Of a stretch of 64,000 bases of DNA, positions 44,311-53,375 are shown one piece after another. The translations under genes and the position numbers were made by a program. Below the pieces are notes generated by a model. That model saw nothing but the letters and a program-made list of their open reading frames with translations. It had not been told where the DNA came from and searched no databases. The stretch's first letter is position 1, and every line of letters begins with the position of its first letter. The stretch is from contig NZ_CP084469.1 in NCBI RefSeq assembly GCF_020405205.1, positions 4,030,001 through 4,094,000 on the forward strand, given 5' to 3'. Source of the DNA: Natrinema salinisoli (GTDB lineage: Archaea; Halobacteriota; Halobacteria; Halobacteriales; Natrialbaceae).

Positions 44311-46790
44311 GCAGCGATTCCGAACGATTCGCGGAGGCCGAAGACGGCGGACCACAGCCCGAAAAGCACTGCGGACACGGCCGCGGCGGGATGGGCGAGG
44401 AAGTCACTCGAAAGGAGGACCAGCGCTTCATCACCGGCCGGGGCAACTACGTCGACGACATCAAGAAGCCGGGGATGCTCCACTGCGAGATCGTTCGCAG
44501 TCCGCACGCACACGCCCGCATCGAAAACATCGACAAGTCGCGAGCGCTGGACGTCGAGGGCGTCGTCGCCGTCCTCACCGCCGAGGACCTGCTCGAGCAC
44601 GATCTCGCGACGATGCCGACGCTGATGGACGACACGCAGGACGTCCTGGTCAACGACAAGGTCAAGTTCCAATCCCAGGAGGTCGCCGCCGTCATCGCGA
44701 CCGACCGGTACACGGCCAAAGACGGAGCCGAGAAGGTCGTCGTCGACTACGACGTGCTCGATCCGGTTATCGACGCGGAGAACGCGCTCGAAGACGACGC
44801 GCCGGTGATCAGGGACGACATCGAGGGGAAGGAGGACAACCACTGCCTCGACTGGGAGACCGGCGACGAGGAGGCCACCGCCGAGGCCTTCGAGGAAGCC
44901 GACGTGACCGTCAAGGAGGACATGCTCTACCAGCGACTCCATCCTGCGCCGATCGAGACCTGCGGTGCGGTCGGGGACTACGATCCCGGCAAGGACAAGC
45001 TGACGGTCCACATGACCTCGCAGGCGCCCCACATCCACCGGACGCTCTTCGCGCAGGTTTCGGGGATCCCCGAGCACAAGATCCGGATCGTCAGCCCCGA
45101 CGTCGGCGGTGGGTTCGGCAACAAGGTGCCGATCTACCCGGGCTACGTCGTCGCCGCCGCGGCGTCGTACGTCTTAGAGGAGCCGGTCAAGTGGGTCGAG
45201 GAGCGCTCGGAGAACATCCAGTCGACCGGGTTCGCCCGTGACTACGACATGACCGGCGAGATCGCCGCGACCGAGGACGGCGAGATTCAGGCGGTCCGAA
45301 CCGACGTGCTGGCCGACCACGGCGCGTTCAACGCCGTCGCCCAGCCCTCGAAGTTCCCCGCCGGGTTCTTCAACATCTTCACCGGCTCCTACGACATCGA
45401 CACGGCCTACGGGACGCTGACGGCGGCCTATACCAACACCGCGCCGGGCGGGGTGGCCTATCGGTGTTCGTTCCGCGTGACGGAGGCGGTCTACCTCATC
45501 GAGCGGATGGTGAAGGTACTCGCGGACGAACTCGACATGGACCCCGCCGAGGTCCGGCGGAAGAACTTCATCCAGCCCGACCAGTTCCCCTACGAGAGCG
45601 CGACGGGGTGGAACTACGACTCCGGCGACTACGAGAAGGCGCTGGACAAGGCCCTCGAGATGGCCGACTACGATCACTACCGCGAGGAACAACAGCGCCG
45701 GATCGAGGAGGACGCCGACAAGCTGCTCGGCATCGGGGTTTCCTCGTTCACCGAAGTGGTCGGGGCCGGTCCCGGCCAGTCCTGTGACATCGCGGGCGTC
45801 GAAATGTTCGATTCCGCGGAGATCCGGGTCCACCCGACCGGGAACGCCACCGTCCGGGTCGGCGTTCAGACGCAGGGCCAGGGCCACGAAACCACGTTCG
45901 CGCAGATCGTGGCCGAGGAGCTCGGGATGGACGTCGACGACATCACCGTCGAACACGGCGACACCGACACCGATCCCTACGGCCTCGGGACCTACGGCTC
46001 CCGAAGTACGCCGGTCGCCGGCGCGGCTGCCGCCGTCGCCTCCCGGAAGGTCCGCGAGAAGGCCAAAGCCATCGCGGCCAACGAACTCGAGGCCGCCGAG
46101 GAGGACATCGACTGGGACCGCGAGAGCGGCCAGTTCCACGTCACCGGCGCGCCGGACCGCTCGATCTCGATTACCGAGATCGCCGCCGGCGCGTACATGA
46201 ATCACCCCTCGAGCGAGGAGCCCGGCCTCGAGGCGATCAACTACTACGATCCGCCGGAAATGACCTACCCGTTCGGCTCCTACATCGTGATCGTCGAGGT
46301 CGACCGCGAGACCGGCGAGGTCGAGTTCGAGAAGTTCGTCGCGGTCGACGACTGCGGGAACCGCATCAACCCGATGATCATCGAGGGCCAGATCCACGGG
46401 GGTCTCGCTCAGGGGATCGGGACGGCGATGCTCGAACACGTCACCTTCGACGACAACGGCAACGTCACCGGCGGCGACTTCATGAACTACCTGCTGCCGA
46501 CGTCCATGGAGATTCCCGAGTTCGAGACGGGACACACCGTCACGCCGTCGCCCCACCACCCGATCGGGGCGAAGGGGGTCGGCGAATCGCCGACCGTCGG
46601 CTCGCCGCCGGCGATCGTCAACGCCGTCGTCGATGCGATGTCACACGGCGGGATCAGCCACGTCGAGATGCCCATGACGCCCGATACTGTCTGGGAGAAG
46701 CTCGACGAAGCGGGGCTCTCGATGGACCCCGCCGATAACGTCGCCCTCGAGTTCGATGGCCAGCAAAGCGACGGAACGGCGGACGACTGA
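44307..46790 (+). CDS. coxL: Form I CO dehydrogenase large subunit (Mo-Cu)
   Basis: The 827-residue subunit holds the Mo-Cu site that oxidises CO to CO2. The form I signature AYRCSFR is present at residues 384-390, with Cys387, the residue that carries copper (Cys388 in Oligotropha). The conserved glutamate next to molybdenum is Glu760 in [12 protein letters not shown]. Other family features are [23 protein letters not shown]-type [16 protein letters not shown] and [11 protein letters not shown]-type [16 protein letters not shown]. The N-terminus has a His/Cys/Gly stretch ([12 protein letters not shown]). The operon with coxM, coxS, coxG, coxD, coxE and coxF confirms the assignment. Confidence 0.96.
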   Translation: MSSDSERFAEAEDGGPQPEKHCGHGRGGMGEEVTRKEDQRFITGRGNYVDDIKKPGMLHCEIVRSPHAHARIENIDKSRALDVEGVVAVLTAEDLLEHDLATMPTLMDDTQDVLVNDKVKFQSQEVAAVIATDRYTAKDGAEKVVVDYDVLDPVIDAENALEDDAPVIRDDIEGKEDNHCLDWETGDEEATAEAFEEADVTVKEDMLYQRLHPAPIETCGAVGDYDPGKDKLTVHMTSQAPHIHRTLFAQVSGIPEHKIRIVSPDVGGGFGNKVPIYPGYVVAAAASYVLEEPVKWVEERSENIQSTGFARDYDMTGEIAATEDGEIQAVRTDVLADHGAFNAVAQPSKFPAGFFNIFTGSYDIDTAYGTLTAAYTNTAPGGVAYRCSFRVTEAVYLIERMVKVLADELDMDPAEVRRKNFIQPDQFPYESATGWNYDSGDYEKALDKALEMADYDHYREEQQRRIEEDADKLLGIGVSSFTEVVGAGPGQSCDIAGVEMFDSAEIRVHPTGNATVRVGVQTQGQGHETTFAQIVAEELGMDVDDITVEHGDTDTDPYGLGTYGSRSTPVAGAAAAVASRKVREKAKAIAANELEAAEEDIDWDRESGQFHVTGAPDRSISITEIAAGAYMNHPSSEEPGLEAINYYDPPEMTYPFGSYIVIVEVDRETGEVEFEKFVAVDDCGNRINPMIIEGQIHGGLAQGIGTAMLEHVTFDDNGNVTGGDFMNYLLPTSMEIPEFETGHTVTPSPHHPIGAKGVGESPTVGSPPAIVNAVVDAMSHGGISHVEMPMTPDTVWEKLDEAGLSMDPADNVALEFDGQQSDGTADD

Positions 46791-46919
46791 CTCGAGCGGA
46801 CCCCGAATCGCGAACAGCCACCACGCCGACCGGCCGCAGGGAGGGGATACCGGGTCGGTCGAAACCAGCCGCCCCTCCGCCCGTGCCGCAGGTGCCACCG
46901 CGGATATGATACCACCGAA

Positions 46920-48077
46920 ATGACGGCAGATACACCACCAGATGCCGACGAGACGTCCAGCGATCGAGCAGCCGTCGCGACCGACGGCGACCTCGCGGAG
47001 CGAGAGCGCGCCCTGCGAGACCGCGAGGAGCCCTACGCCCGAGCGACGGTCGTCCGCCGGGAGCCACCGGTGTCCGCGAACGTCGGCGATCGCGCGCTGG
47101 TAACGGCGGACGGCGACCTTCACGGGTGGGTCGGCGGTGCGGCCTGTGCCCAGTCGCGGGTCGCCAGCGAGGCGCGAGCGGCCATCTCCGACGGCGAGCC
47201 TCGACTGATCGGCCTCGCACCCGATCCCGACGACGTCGATCGCCCCGGCCTCGCGGCCTTTCCGATGCTGTGTCACAGCGAGGGAACGCTCGAGATATTC
47301 GTCGAACCGATGATCCCGACGACGCGGCTCCTCGTCGTCGGCGACTCGCCGATCACGCGGTCGCTGGTCAGGCTGGCGACCGAACTCGACGTTGAGATAG
47401 CGGTCGTCGACCCCGACGCGACCACGGCCGACGTCCCCGACGGAACGACCGTGCTGTCTACCCTCGAGCCGGACGAGATCGCCGACGCGGTCGGTGCGGG
47501 GCCGCTCGTCGTCGTGGCCTCGATGGGGGAGTACGACGCACGCGGCGTCGCTGCCGGCGTGCTCGCGGACGCACCGTACGTCGGCCTCGTCGCGAGCGAT
47601 AGCCGCGCGGAGGAGGTCGTCGAGCGGGCCGCCGCCCTCCTGGATCGCGATCCCGACGACGTTCGGGAGGCGATCACCAATCCGGCGGGGGTCGACATCT
47701 CGGCGACCACCGGGCCGGAGATCGCGACGAGTCTGCTCGCCGAACTGGTCGACGTGAGAGCCGACACCGAGACGATCGTCGCCTCCGCGGGCGGTTCGAG
47801 TACCGGCTCGGACAACGGGAGGATTGGGGCCGCGGACGCCGAATCGACGAGCGAAGCTACCGATTCCGGTGTCACTGACGAGGTCGACGACTCGACATCG
47901 GCCGACGAGCAGCCCACCGACCCCGTCTGCGGAATGACGGTCGATCCGGCGGATTCCGCGAGCGTCACCCACGACGGGACGACGTACTACTTCTGTTGTC
48001 ACGGCTGTGCCGACTCTTTCCAAACCGATCCCGACGAGTATCTCACGACCGACGAGGGGGCGATGGAATCGGCATGA
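46920..48077 (+). CDS. XdhC/CoxI-type maturation protein fused to a YHS metal-binding domain
   Basis: The 385-residue protein lies 129 bases after coxL. Residues ~40-115 resemble the XdhC/CoxI N-terminal domain (GWVGGAACAQSRVASEA). Residues ~130-290 are its Rossmann domain (TRLLVVGDSPITRSLVRLA, VASMGEYDARGV). After a low-complexity acidic linker comes a C-terminal YHS domain (about 333-375) with Cys337 in DPVCGMTVDP and Cys359, Cys360 and Cys363 in YYFCCHGC. YHS domains bind copper or zinc in metal transporters. XdhC proteins bind and protect molybdenum cofactor. The fusion suggests delivery of both metals. It is coupled to coxD. Confidence 0.85.
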   Translation: MTADTPPDADETSSDRAAVATDGDLAERERALRDREEPYARATVVRREPPVSANVGDRALVTADGDLHGWVGGAACAQSRVASEARAAISDGEPRLIGLAPDPDDVDRPGLAAFPMLCHSEGTLEIFVEPMIPTTRLLVVGDSPITRSLVRLATELDVEIAVVDPDATTADVPDGTTVLSTLEPDEIADAVGAGPLVVVASMGEYDARGVAAGVLADAPYVGLVASDSRAEEVVERAAALLDRDPDDVREAITNPAGVDISATTGPEIATSLLAELVDVRADTETIVASAGGSSTGSDNGRIGAADAESTSEATDSGVTDEVDDSTSADEQPTDPVCGMTVDPADSASVTHDGTTYYFCCHGCADSFQTDPDEYLTTDEGAMESA

Positions 48078-49111
48078 CGGGAGAGACGCCCCGGACGCCC
48101 GTCGAGACGCTGTCCGAATCCGTTATCCGGGAGCGGTTCGAGCGCCAGAACTACGTCGCCGACGACCGCGTGGTCACGACGGTCCAGCTCGCCCTACAGC
48201 TCGGGCGGCCGCTGCTCGTCGAGGGGCCACCGGGCAGCGGGAAGACCGAACTCGGCAAAGTCCTCGCCGAGGGGTTCGACACCGAGCTGATCCGCCTCCA
48301 GTGTTACGAGGGACTCACCGCCGAGAACGCGCTCTACGAGTGGAATTACACGAAACAGCTGCTCGCGGTGCAGTCGAACGAGGGAACGGTCGGTGGCGGG
48401 GCCGAGCCCGGACCGGCGGACGGAGCGGGCGCGGCGAACGCCGCGGACACTGACCCCAGTTCCGACTCCGAATCCGCTGCCGACGGAGAGCGCCCCCAGT
48501 CCGTTTTCGACGACGAGTTCCTGCTCGAGCGGCCGCTCCTGCGCGCGCTCACCGCCGGCGGGGACCGGTCGCCGGTCCTGTTGATCGACGAGATCGACCG
48601 CGCCGACGAGGCCTTCGAAGCCTTCCTGCTCGAGCTCCTGTCGGACTATCAGGTGTCGATTCCGGAGCTGGGGACGGTCAGCACCGAGAACCCGCCGATC
48701 GTCGTCCTCACGTCGAACCGAACGCGGGGACTCAGCGACGCGCTCAAGCGGCGGTGTCTGTACCTGCACGTGGAACCGCCGTCGTTCGAGACGGAGTACG
48801 AGATCGTCTCCCGCAAAGTTCCTGAACTCGACGCGGCGATCGCGGCCGAAGTCTGTGCCGTCGTCGAACGGCTCCGGGAGGAATCGTTCCTCAAACGGCC
48901 GGGCGTGGCAGAGACGCTCGACTGGGCACGAGCGGTCGCCTCGCTTCGAGCCGACGGCGAGGCCGAATCGCTCTCGACCGACGAAATCGAACGGACGATC
49001 GGCTGTCTCCTCAAGGAGGTCGAGGACGTCACGCGCGTCGATACCGAGCTGCTGGAGCGCCTGCAGGCGGCCGCGGCCGCCGCCGACGACCGAATCGAAC
49101 CGACCAACTGA
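48074..49111 (+). CDS. coxD: CoxD, MoxR-type AAA+ ATPase for CO dehydrogenase maturation
   Basis: From the ATG at 48074, overlapping the previous stop, the 345-residue protein has Walker A GPPGSGKTE near residue 50, YEGLTAENALYEWNYTKQL, Walker B VLLIDEIDRADEAFE and sensor 1 VVLTSNRTRGLSDALKRRC. CoxD chaperones copper/sulfur insertion into CoxL in Oligotropha. A Gly/Ala/Asp-rich insertion (about residues 105-145) splits the ATPase core; it is not typical. It shares one base with coxE. Confidence 0.93.
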   Translation: MTGETPRTPVETLSESVIRERFERQNYVADDRVVTTVQLALQLGRPLLVEGPPGSGKTELGKVLAEGFDTELIRLQCYEGLTAENALYEWNYTKQLLAVQSNEGTVGGGAEPGPADGAGAANAADTDPSSDSESAADGERPQSVFDDEFLLERPLLRALTAGGDRSPVLLIDEIDRADEAFEAFLLELLSDYQVSIPELGTVSTENPPIVVLTSNRTRGLSDALKRRCLYLHVEPPSFETEYEIVSRKVPELDAAIAAEVCAVVERLREESFLKRPGVAETLDWARAVASLRADGEAESLSTDEIERTIGCLLKEVEDVTRVDTELLERLQAAAAAADDRIEPTN

Positions 49112-50529
49112 TGTCTCCAAACCGGACCCCCTCGAACCCCGTCGACGACGGCTCCCGAGCCGACGCCGAGCGGCGCGAGGCGCGGGCCCTCGACCGAGCG
49201 AGCGGGGACGCCGTGCCGGACTTCGAGGGCGCCCGGAAGCACGCCCTGACGGAACTCGTTCGGTTCGTTGGGCGGCTCCGCCGCGAGGGCGCGACGGTGG
49301 CGGCGGACGGAACGCTCGAGGCAGCGCGCGCGCTCTCCGTGGTCGGTCTCGCCGACCGGGATCCCGCCGCGGACGCGTTGCGAGCGACGCTGCTGACCGG
49401 CGCGGACGACGGTGCGGTCTTCGACGAGGAGTTCCCGACGTTCTGGCACCGGTTGCGGACCGGACTCGACCGGATCGCGACCCACGAGGGGAGTCCCGCG
49501 ACCGACGGCGACGAGTCCGAGACGGAGCCGGCGGCCACCCTCGAGTCGGACGCCGAGTCCGAGTTCCTGTCCGACGCCGAAGCGTCGACACCCGACGCGA
49601 GCGAGGGGACTGAGAGCGTCGACGTCAGGATTTCGACCGGTCGCCGGCACGCCACCGGCGAAATGGCGGTCGACGCCGACGACGGCGCCGCGCGTCGGTA
49701 TAGCGCCGTCGGCGACCGCGAGCCCGTAGCCGCCGACGGCGCGTCGCTGTCCGATAGCGAGGGCGCGGCGATCGACCGGTTCGTCGCCGCGCTCGCGACG
49801 ATCCCGGGACGGCGCACCCGGCGGGCCGAGCGCGGCAACCGCGTCGACGCACGGCGGGCCCTCCGGGCGAGCCTCGGGACCGGCGGGACCGCGATGGAAC
49901 TCCCGACGCGCGAACCGATCCCGAGCGAACTCCGCTGTTGCCTGTTGATCGACGTCAGCGGCTCCGTTCTCGATACCATCGACCGAGACACGCTACTCGC
50001 CGTCGCGGAGCGGTTACAGGACACCGCTCGCAGAGGCTCGGTCTTCCTGTTCGATACCGACCTGATCGACGCGACCAGGGAGTTCGAGCGTGCGGACGGC
50101 GATCCCGCCACCGCGCTCCGAGAGGCCGAGATCGAGTGGGGCGGCGGGACGCGGATCGGCGGCGCGTTCGAGACGCTCCGGCGACGCCACCCCCACGCGG
50201 TGGATCGCCGAACCGTCGTCGTCGTGGTCAGCGACGGCCTCGACGTCGGAGACCCGGAAACCCTCGAGGATGGCGTCACCTGGCTGGCCCGCCGGGCCGA
50301 CGCGGTCGTCTGGCTCAATCCGCTGGCGGTTTCGCCGGCCTACGAACCCAGCTCACGGGGGATGGCGACCTGTCTCCCGTACGTCGACGGGCTGTTCGGT
50401 TTCGCGGGACCGGCCGATCTCGCCGAGGCCGCGCGACAGCTCGAGCGCCGCGGGATCGACGGGCCGATCGGATACGAACACGATCCGCGGCGGATCGGGG
50501 CCGAAACCGACGGAGGCGATGCCGAATGA
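49111..50529 (+). CDS. coxE: CoxE, VWA-domain maturation protein
   Basis: The 472-residue protein has a helical N-terminal half with a variable acidic segment and a C-terminal von Willebrand factor A domain. The MIDAS motif is Asp281-x-Ser283-x-Ser285 in LLIDVSGSVLD. Later come EWGGGTRIGGAFETL and VVVVSDGLDVGDPE. CoxE works with the MoxR-like ATPase CoxD; the two are needed for the Cu site of CoxL in bacteria. Its stop overlaps the next start (ATGA). Confidence 0.92.
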   Translation: MSPNRTPSNPVDDGSRADAERREARALDRASGDAVPDFEGARKHALTELVRFVGRLRREGATVAADGTLEAARALSVVGLADRDPAADALRATLLTGADDGAVFDEEFPTFWHRLRTGLDRIATHEGSPATDGDESETEPAATLESDAESEFLSDAEASTPDASEGTESVDVRISTGRRHATGEMAVDADDGAARRYSAVGDREPVAADGASLSDSEGAAIDRFVAALATIPGRRTRRAERGNRVDARRALRASLGTGGTAMELPTREPIPSELRCCLLIDVSGSVLDTIDRDTLLAVAERLQDTARRGSVFLFDTDLIDATREFERADGDPATALREAEIEWGGGTRIGGAFETLRRRHPHAVDRRTVVVVVSDGLDVGDPETLEDGVTWLARRADAVVWLNPLAVSPAYEPSSRGMATCLPYVDGLFGFAGPADLAEAARQLERRGIDGPIGYEHDPRRIGAETDGGDAE

Positions 50530-51428
50530 TCGAGCCGATCCTCCCGGCCGTCGTCGACCGTCTCCGGTCGATGAGCGCACTCGACGGAGCGTGCAGCGAG
50601 CGCGTCACGATCGGTACGGCGGCGGTCATGGTGGAAGCGAGCGTCGGCCCCGCGGACGAGGACGCGGCCGGCGCCGGGACGACACCCGAGGACCGACGGA
50701 GTGCGGGCCTCGCTCACCGCCCGTCCGGGGACGCGGAGATCAGGGGTCCCCTCGAGGAGCCCGCCGACGGCGTCGACCTCGACACGCTCCTCGAGTGGGC
50801 GACGCGACCGCGGAGCGACTCGTCGGGCGAGGCCACCGGCGGTTCCGGCGACGGGGAGGCGAAACCGTCGGTCGAGACTGCGCTCGGCGTCGCGGCGGTC
50901 AACGCGTTGTCGGCGCCGTTCGTCGACTGGGAGCCGGGCGATCCGATGGCCCTCCTGGACCCGGACGTCGACGTAATCGCGACGGTCGGGCTCTTTCGTC
51001 CGGCGTTCCGGAAATTCGCCGACGTCGACGTTCGGGTCATCGAACGGCGGGACGTCGGCACGATCTCGGCACCCGAGAGCGTCCGCGTCACGACGTTCCC
51101 GCCGACAGAAGCGAGCGCGGCGATGGCGGACGCCGACGTGATCTTCGTCACGGGTTCCGCGTTCGTCTACGGCGGGCTCGAGGCGTATCTCGAGGTCGCG
51201 CCGGCGTCGGCAACGGTGGTCTTGATCGGAGCGACGGCGTCGGTGCTTCCTGAACCGGCGTTCGACGCCGGCGTCGACGTCGTCGCCGGGGCGTCGGTGA
51301 CCGACCGCGACCGGGTTCGCGAGGCCGTCGAGGCCGGCGCGTGCGGGACGGACTTGCACGACATCGGCGTCCGCAAAGTGTACGCGGTGAACGACCGGGA
51401 TATCGACTCGTTACAGACCAGACAATGA
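50526..51428 (+). CDS. DUF364-family protein, putative heavy-metal chelation domain
   Basis: The ATG at 50526 overlaps the coxE stop. The 300-residue protein has an N-terminal small domain with IGTAAVMVEAS and the DUF364 (putative heavy-metal chelation) fold. Key parts are ALGVAAVNALSAPFVDWEPGDPM, IATVGLFRPAFRKFADVDVRV, and VIFVTGSAFVYGGLEAYLEV. DUF364 proteins are usually found near molybdenum or metal metabolism genes. Location inside the cox operon suggests work on the metal centre of CoxL or its cofactor. No specific reaction is known. Confidence 0.85.
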   Translation: MIEPILPAVVDRLRSMSALDGACSERVTIGTAAVMVEASVGPADEDAAGAGTTPEDRRSAGLAHRPSGDAEIRGPLEEPADGVDLDTLLEWATRPRSDSSGEATGGSGDGEAKPSVETALGVAAVNALSAPFVDWEPGDPMALLDPDVDVIATVGLFRPAFRKFADVDVRVIERRDVGTISAPESVRVTTFPPTEASAAMADADVIFVTGSAFVYGGLEAYLEVAPASATVVLIGATASVLPEPAFDAGVDVVAGASVTDRDRVREAVEAGACGTDLHDIGVRKVYAVNDRDIDSLQTRQ

Positions 51429-52594
51429 CACGAAACAACTGGAGCGTTCCGGAAACCGAGGTAGTACAGCGGATTCACGAGCGACTCGACGCGGACGGGA
51501 CGGACGTCCTCGCCACGATCATCGACGTCGAGGGGAACGCGTACCGGCGGCCGGGTGCGAAGATGCTCCTCGACGACGCGGGCGAGGGTGTCGGGAGCAT
51601 TACGGCCGGCTGCCTCGAGGACGAACTGCTCGCGGCGGCAGAGTCCGTCCGCGAACGCGGCCGCCCGGAGCTGGTGACGTACGATCTGATGGAGGACGAC
51701 GAGGACGTCTGGGGGCTCGGCGTCGGCTGCAACGGGATCATCGACGTCCTGCTGGAGCCGCTGACCGAGGCCTATCGGCCGGCCGTCGAGGCCTTCGCGG
51801 ACGGACGGAACGTCGCCGTCCTCACCGTTCTGGAGGGGCGGAACGGCCGGCTCGAGGAAGGTGACCGCGCGTACTACCATCCGGACGAGGGGGACCTCAC
51901 GACGCCGACGGGAGCGCCGGCGTCGGACTGGCCCGCCGAACTCTCGGGGCCTGCGGGCGAGCTGGCCGAGCGCGGCCGCGCCGACGTCGTCGAACTCGAG
52001 TCGGAGCGGGGATCGCTCGAGGTCTTTATCGACGGGATCGCTGCGCCGACGGATCTCGTCGTGTTCGGGTCGGGTCACGACGTCGGACCGGTCACGGAAC
52101 TGGCCGCGAAGAACGACTTCCGGGTCACCGTCGTCGGCTTCCGCGGAAGCGTCGACCTCGACGATCGGTTTCCGGACGCCGACGAGACGCTGACGACCTC
52201 GCCGGGAGCCGTCGACGACGCCATCGACCTCGACGAGCGCACGTACGCGGTCGTCATGACGCACAACTTCGTCGACGATCGGTTGGCGCTCGAGGGATTG
52301 CTGGACTCGCCCGTTCCGTACGTCGGCCTGATGGGGCCGGAAAAGCGGTTCCAGGAGATGCTCGCGGCGTTCAAAGACGAAGGGCGGACGTTCGACGAGG
52401 CGACGCTGTCGTCGCTGTACACGCCGATCGGGCTCGATCTCGGGGGCGGCTCACCCTACCAGATCGCACACAGTATCGTCGCGGAGGTACTGGCGGTCTC
52501 CAACGATCGGACGCCGCGCCACCTGCGAACCCGGGAGGGGCACATTCACGACCGCGTGACCGTCGAGTCGGAGGGCGATGTCGCTCCGCAGTAG
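51425..52594 (+). CDS. coxF: XdhC/CoxF-type molybdenum-cofactor maturation protein
   Basis: The ATG at 51425 overlaps the DUF364 stop. The 389-residue protein has the classic XdhC_N part (ATIIDVEGNAYRRPGAKMLL, ITAGCLEDELL), a Rossmann domain (LVVFGSGHDVGPVTELAAKN) and the C-terminal YVGLMGPEKRFQEML and IGLDLGGGSPYQIAHSI segments. XdhC binds molybdopterin and helps sulfuration and insertion. This is the second XdhC-type gene of the operon and the canonical one. The symbol coxF follows cox-cluster naming; the assignment by family is firm, the letter is tentative. Confidence 0.9.
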   Translation: MTRNNWSVPETEVVQRIHERLDADGTDVLATIIDVEGNAYRRPGAKMLLDDAGEGVGSITAGCLEDELLAAAESVRERGRPELVTYDLMEDDEDVWGLGVGCNGIIDVLLEPLTEAYRPAVEAFADGRNVAVLTVLEGRNGRLEEGDRAYYHPDEGDLTTPTGAPASDWPAELSGPAGELAERGRADVVELESERGSLEVFIDGIAAPTDLVVFGSGHDVGPVTELAAKNDFRVTVVGFRGSVDLDDRFPDADETLTTSPGAVDDAIDLDERTYAVVMTHNFVDDRLALEGLLDSPVPYVGLMGPEKRFQEMLAAFKDEGRTFDEATLSSLYTPIGLDLGGGSPYQIAHSIVAEVLAVSNDRTPRHLRTREGHIHDRVTVESEGDVAPQ

Positions 52595-52850
52595 CTCGGT
52601 CCTCACTGGCCGGCCGCTTCAGGGCCGGTCCCGGGTGATCGTGAAGACCGTCTGTTACCGGCTCGTCATGCTCTGTATCACGGTCACGATCGCCTGGCTG
52701 TTCGTCGGCGACGTCGGCGACGCGCTCAACATCGGGATCGCCGCCAACCTGGTGAAAACCGGGACCTATTACGCTTACGAGCGGCTGTGGGACCGCATCG
52801 AGTGGGGCGCTCGGACCACCGGAGCGAGCGGCACTCGAAACACGCGATGA
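52578..52850 (+). CDS. DUF2061 small membrane protein
   Basis: The 90-residue protein overlaps coxF by 17 bases. After a charged start it has two helices (VKTVCYRLVMLCITVTIAWLF and IGIAANLVKTGTYYAYERLW). The latter matches the DUF2061 signature ending in YYxxERxW. Such proteins are found across bacteria and archaea, with no clear role. It is the last gene of the cox block. Confidence 0.8.
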   Translation: MSLRSSSVLTGRPLQGRSRVIVKTVCYRLVMLCITVTIAWLFVGDVGDALNIGIAANLVKTGTYYAYERLWDRIEWGARTTGASGTRNTR

Positions 52851-52860
52851 GCCGCGATAT

Positions 52861-52938
52861 AGTAGTCACTGCAACTATTCACACGTTGATCGCACGGGTG
52901 TCGTGCGATCGGGTGTACAGTGACTTCCAGTGACTACT
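52861..52938. repeat. Nested inverted repeat at the end of the cox block
   Basis: The outer arms are AGTAGTCACTG (52861-52871) and CAGTGACTACT (52928-52938), 11 bases, perfect. The inner arms are GATCGCACG (52888-52896) and CGTGCGATC (52902-52910), 9 bases, with a 5-base loop. In RNA this folds as a strong hairpin and may end the cox transcript. The right arm also forms a direct repeat with CAGTGACT at 52918. Confidence 0.8.
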
Positions 52939-53201
52939 GTCGCTGCCACGGCGACCGCCAGCCCGACTCGAGTTCGAACTGTTCGCTGTGTTCGCTCCCG
53001 GCCACACGGCCGATTACCGATCCGGCGCTCGAGGGTCGCTTTTGCTGTCAGGGGTGTCCCGAGGTCGGCCGAACGCTCGAGAACGCCGTGCAGTCGTCGT
53101 CACCCTCGCGTACGGAGGAGGGTCGTCGCGGGGACGGTCGGGACGAGACGGGATCACCACTGGCCGTTCGGGCGTTAGTCGGCTGGACTCGAGAGCCATA
53201 G
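52920..53201 (+). pseudogene. Fragment of a P-type ATPase N-terminal metal-binding domain, or small metal-binding protein
   Basis: A GTG opens a 93-residue frame. Residues ~20-60 (NCSLCSLPATRPITDPALEG, then FCCQGCPEVGRTLENA) match the Cys-rich N-terminal domain of heavy-metal-translocating P-type ATPases. After this the sequence loses family resemblance and no ATPase domain follows. The frame ends about 60 bases before an IS200/IS605-like end, so truncation by a mobile element is likely. A genuine small metallochaperone is also possible, given the Cu-enzyme operon before it. Confidence 0.5.
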
Positions 53202-53260
53202 CGAATCGCGAGTCTCGTTTCCGAAGGCGTTCTCTCGCTCCTCGCCGCCGCGGTTCCGTC

Positions 53261-53317
53261 AATCGCTGGAATCACAGCGATTCAGCGCGGAAGTCCCCCC
53301 ACCGCTTCAGCGGTGGG
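53261..53317. mobile_element. Two hairpins, probable remnant end of an IS200/IS605 element
   Basis: The first hairpin is AATCGCTG (53261-53268) and CAGCGATT (53275-53282). The second is CCCACCGC (53298-53305) and GCGGTGGG (53310-53317) around a TTCA loop, followed by TAGCTGACGG. The latter is the form of subterminal hairpin seen at ends of haloarchaeal IS200/IS605 (TnpB-type) elements and of their non-coding derivatives. No transposase gene is left. Confidence 0.55.
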
Positions 53318-53375
53318 TAGCTGACGGAACGGAGAAACCTTCAAGGGCGATGGATGTGAGTTCAAGACAGACTCG

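Noticed and set aside
44307-46790. Reading coxL as a xanthine dehydrogenase or form II enzyme
   Set aside because: The AYRCSFR signature with a cysteine at residue 387 is specific to form I CO dehydrogenase, and coxD, coxE and coxG are present.
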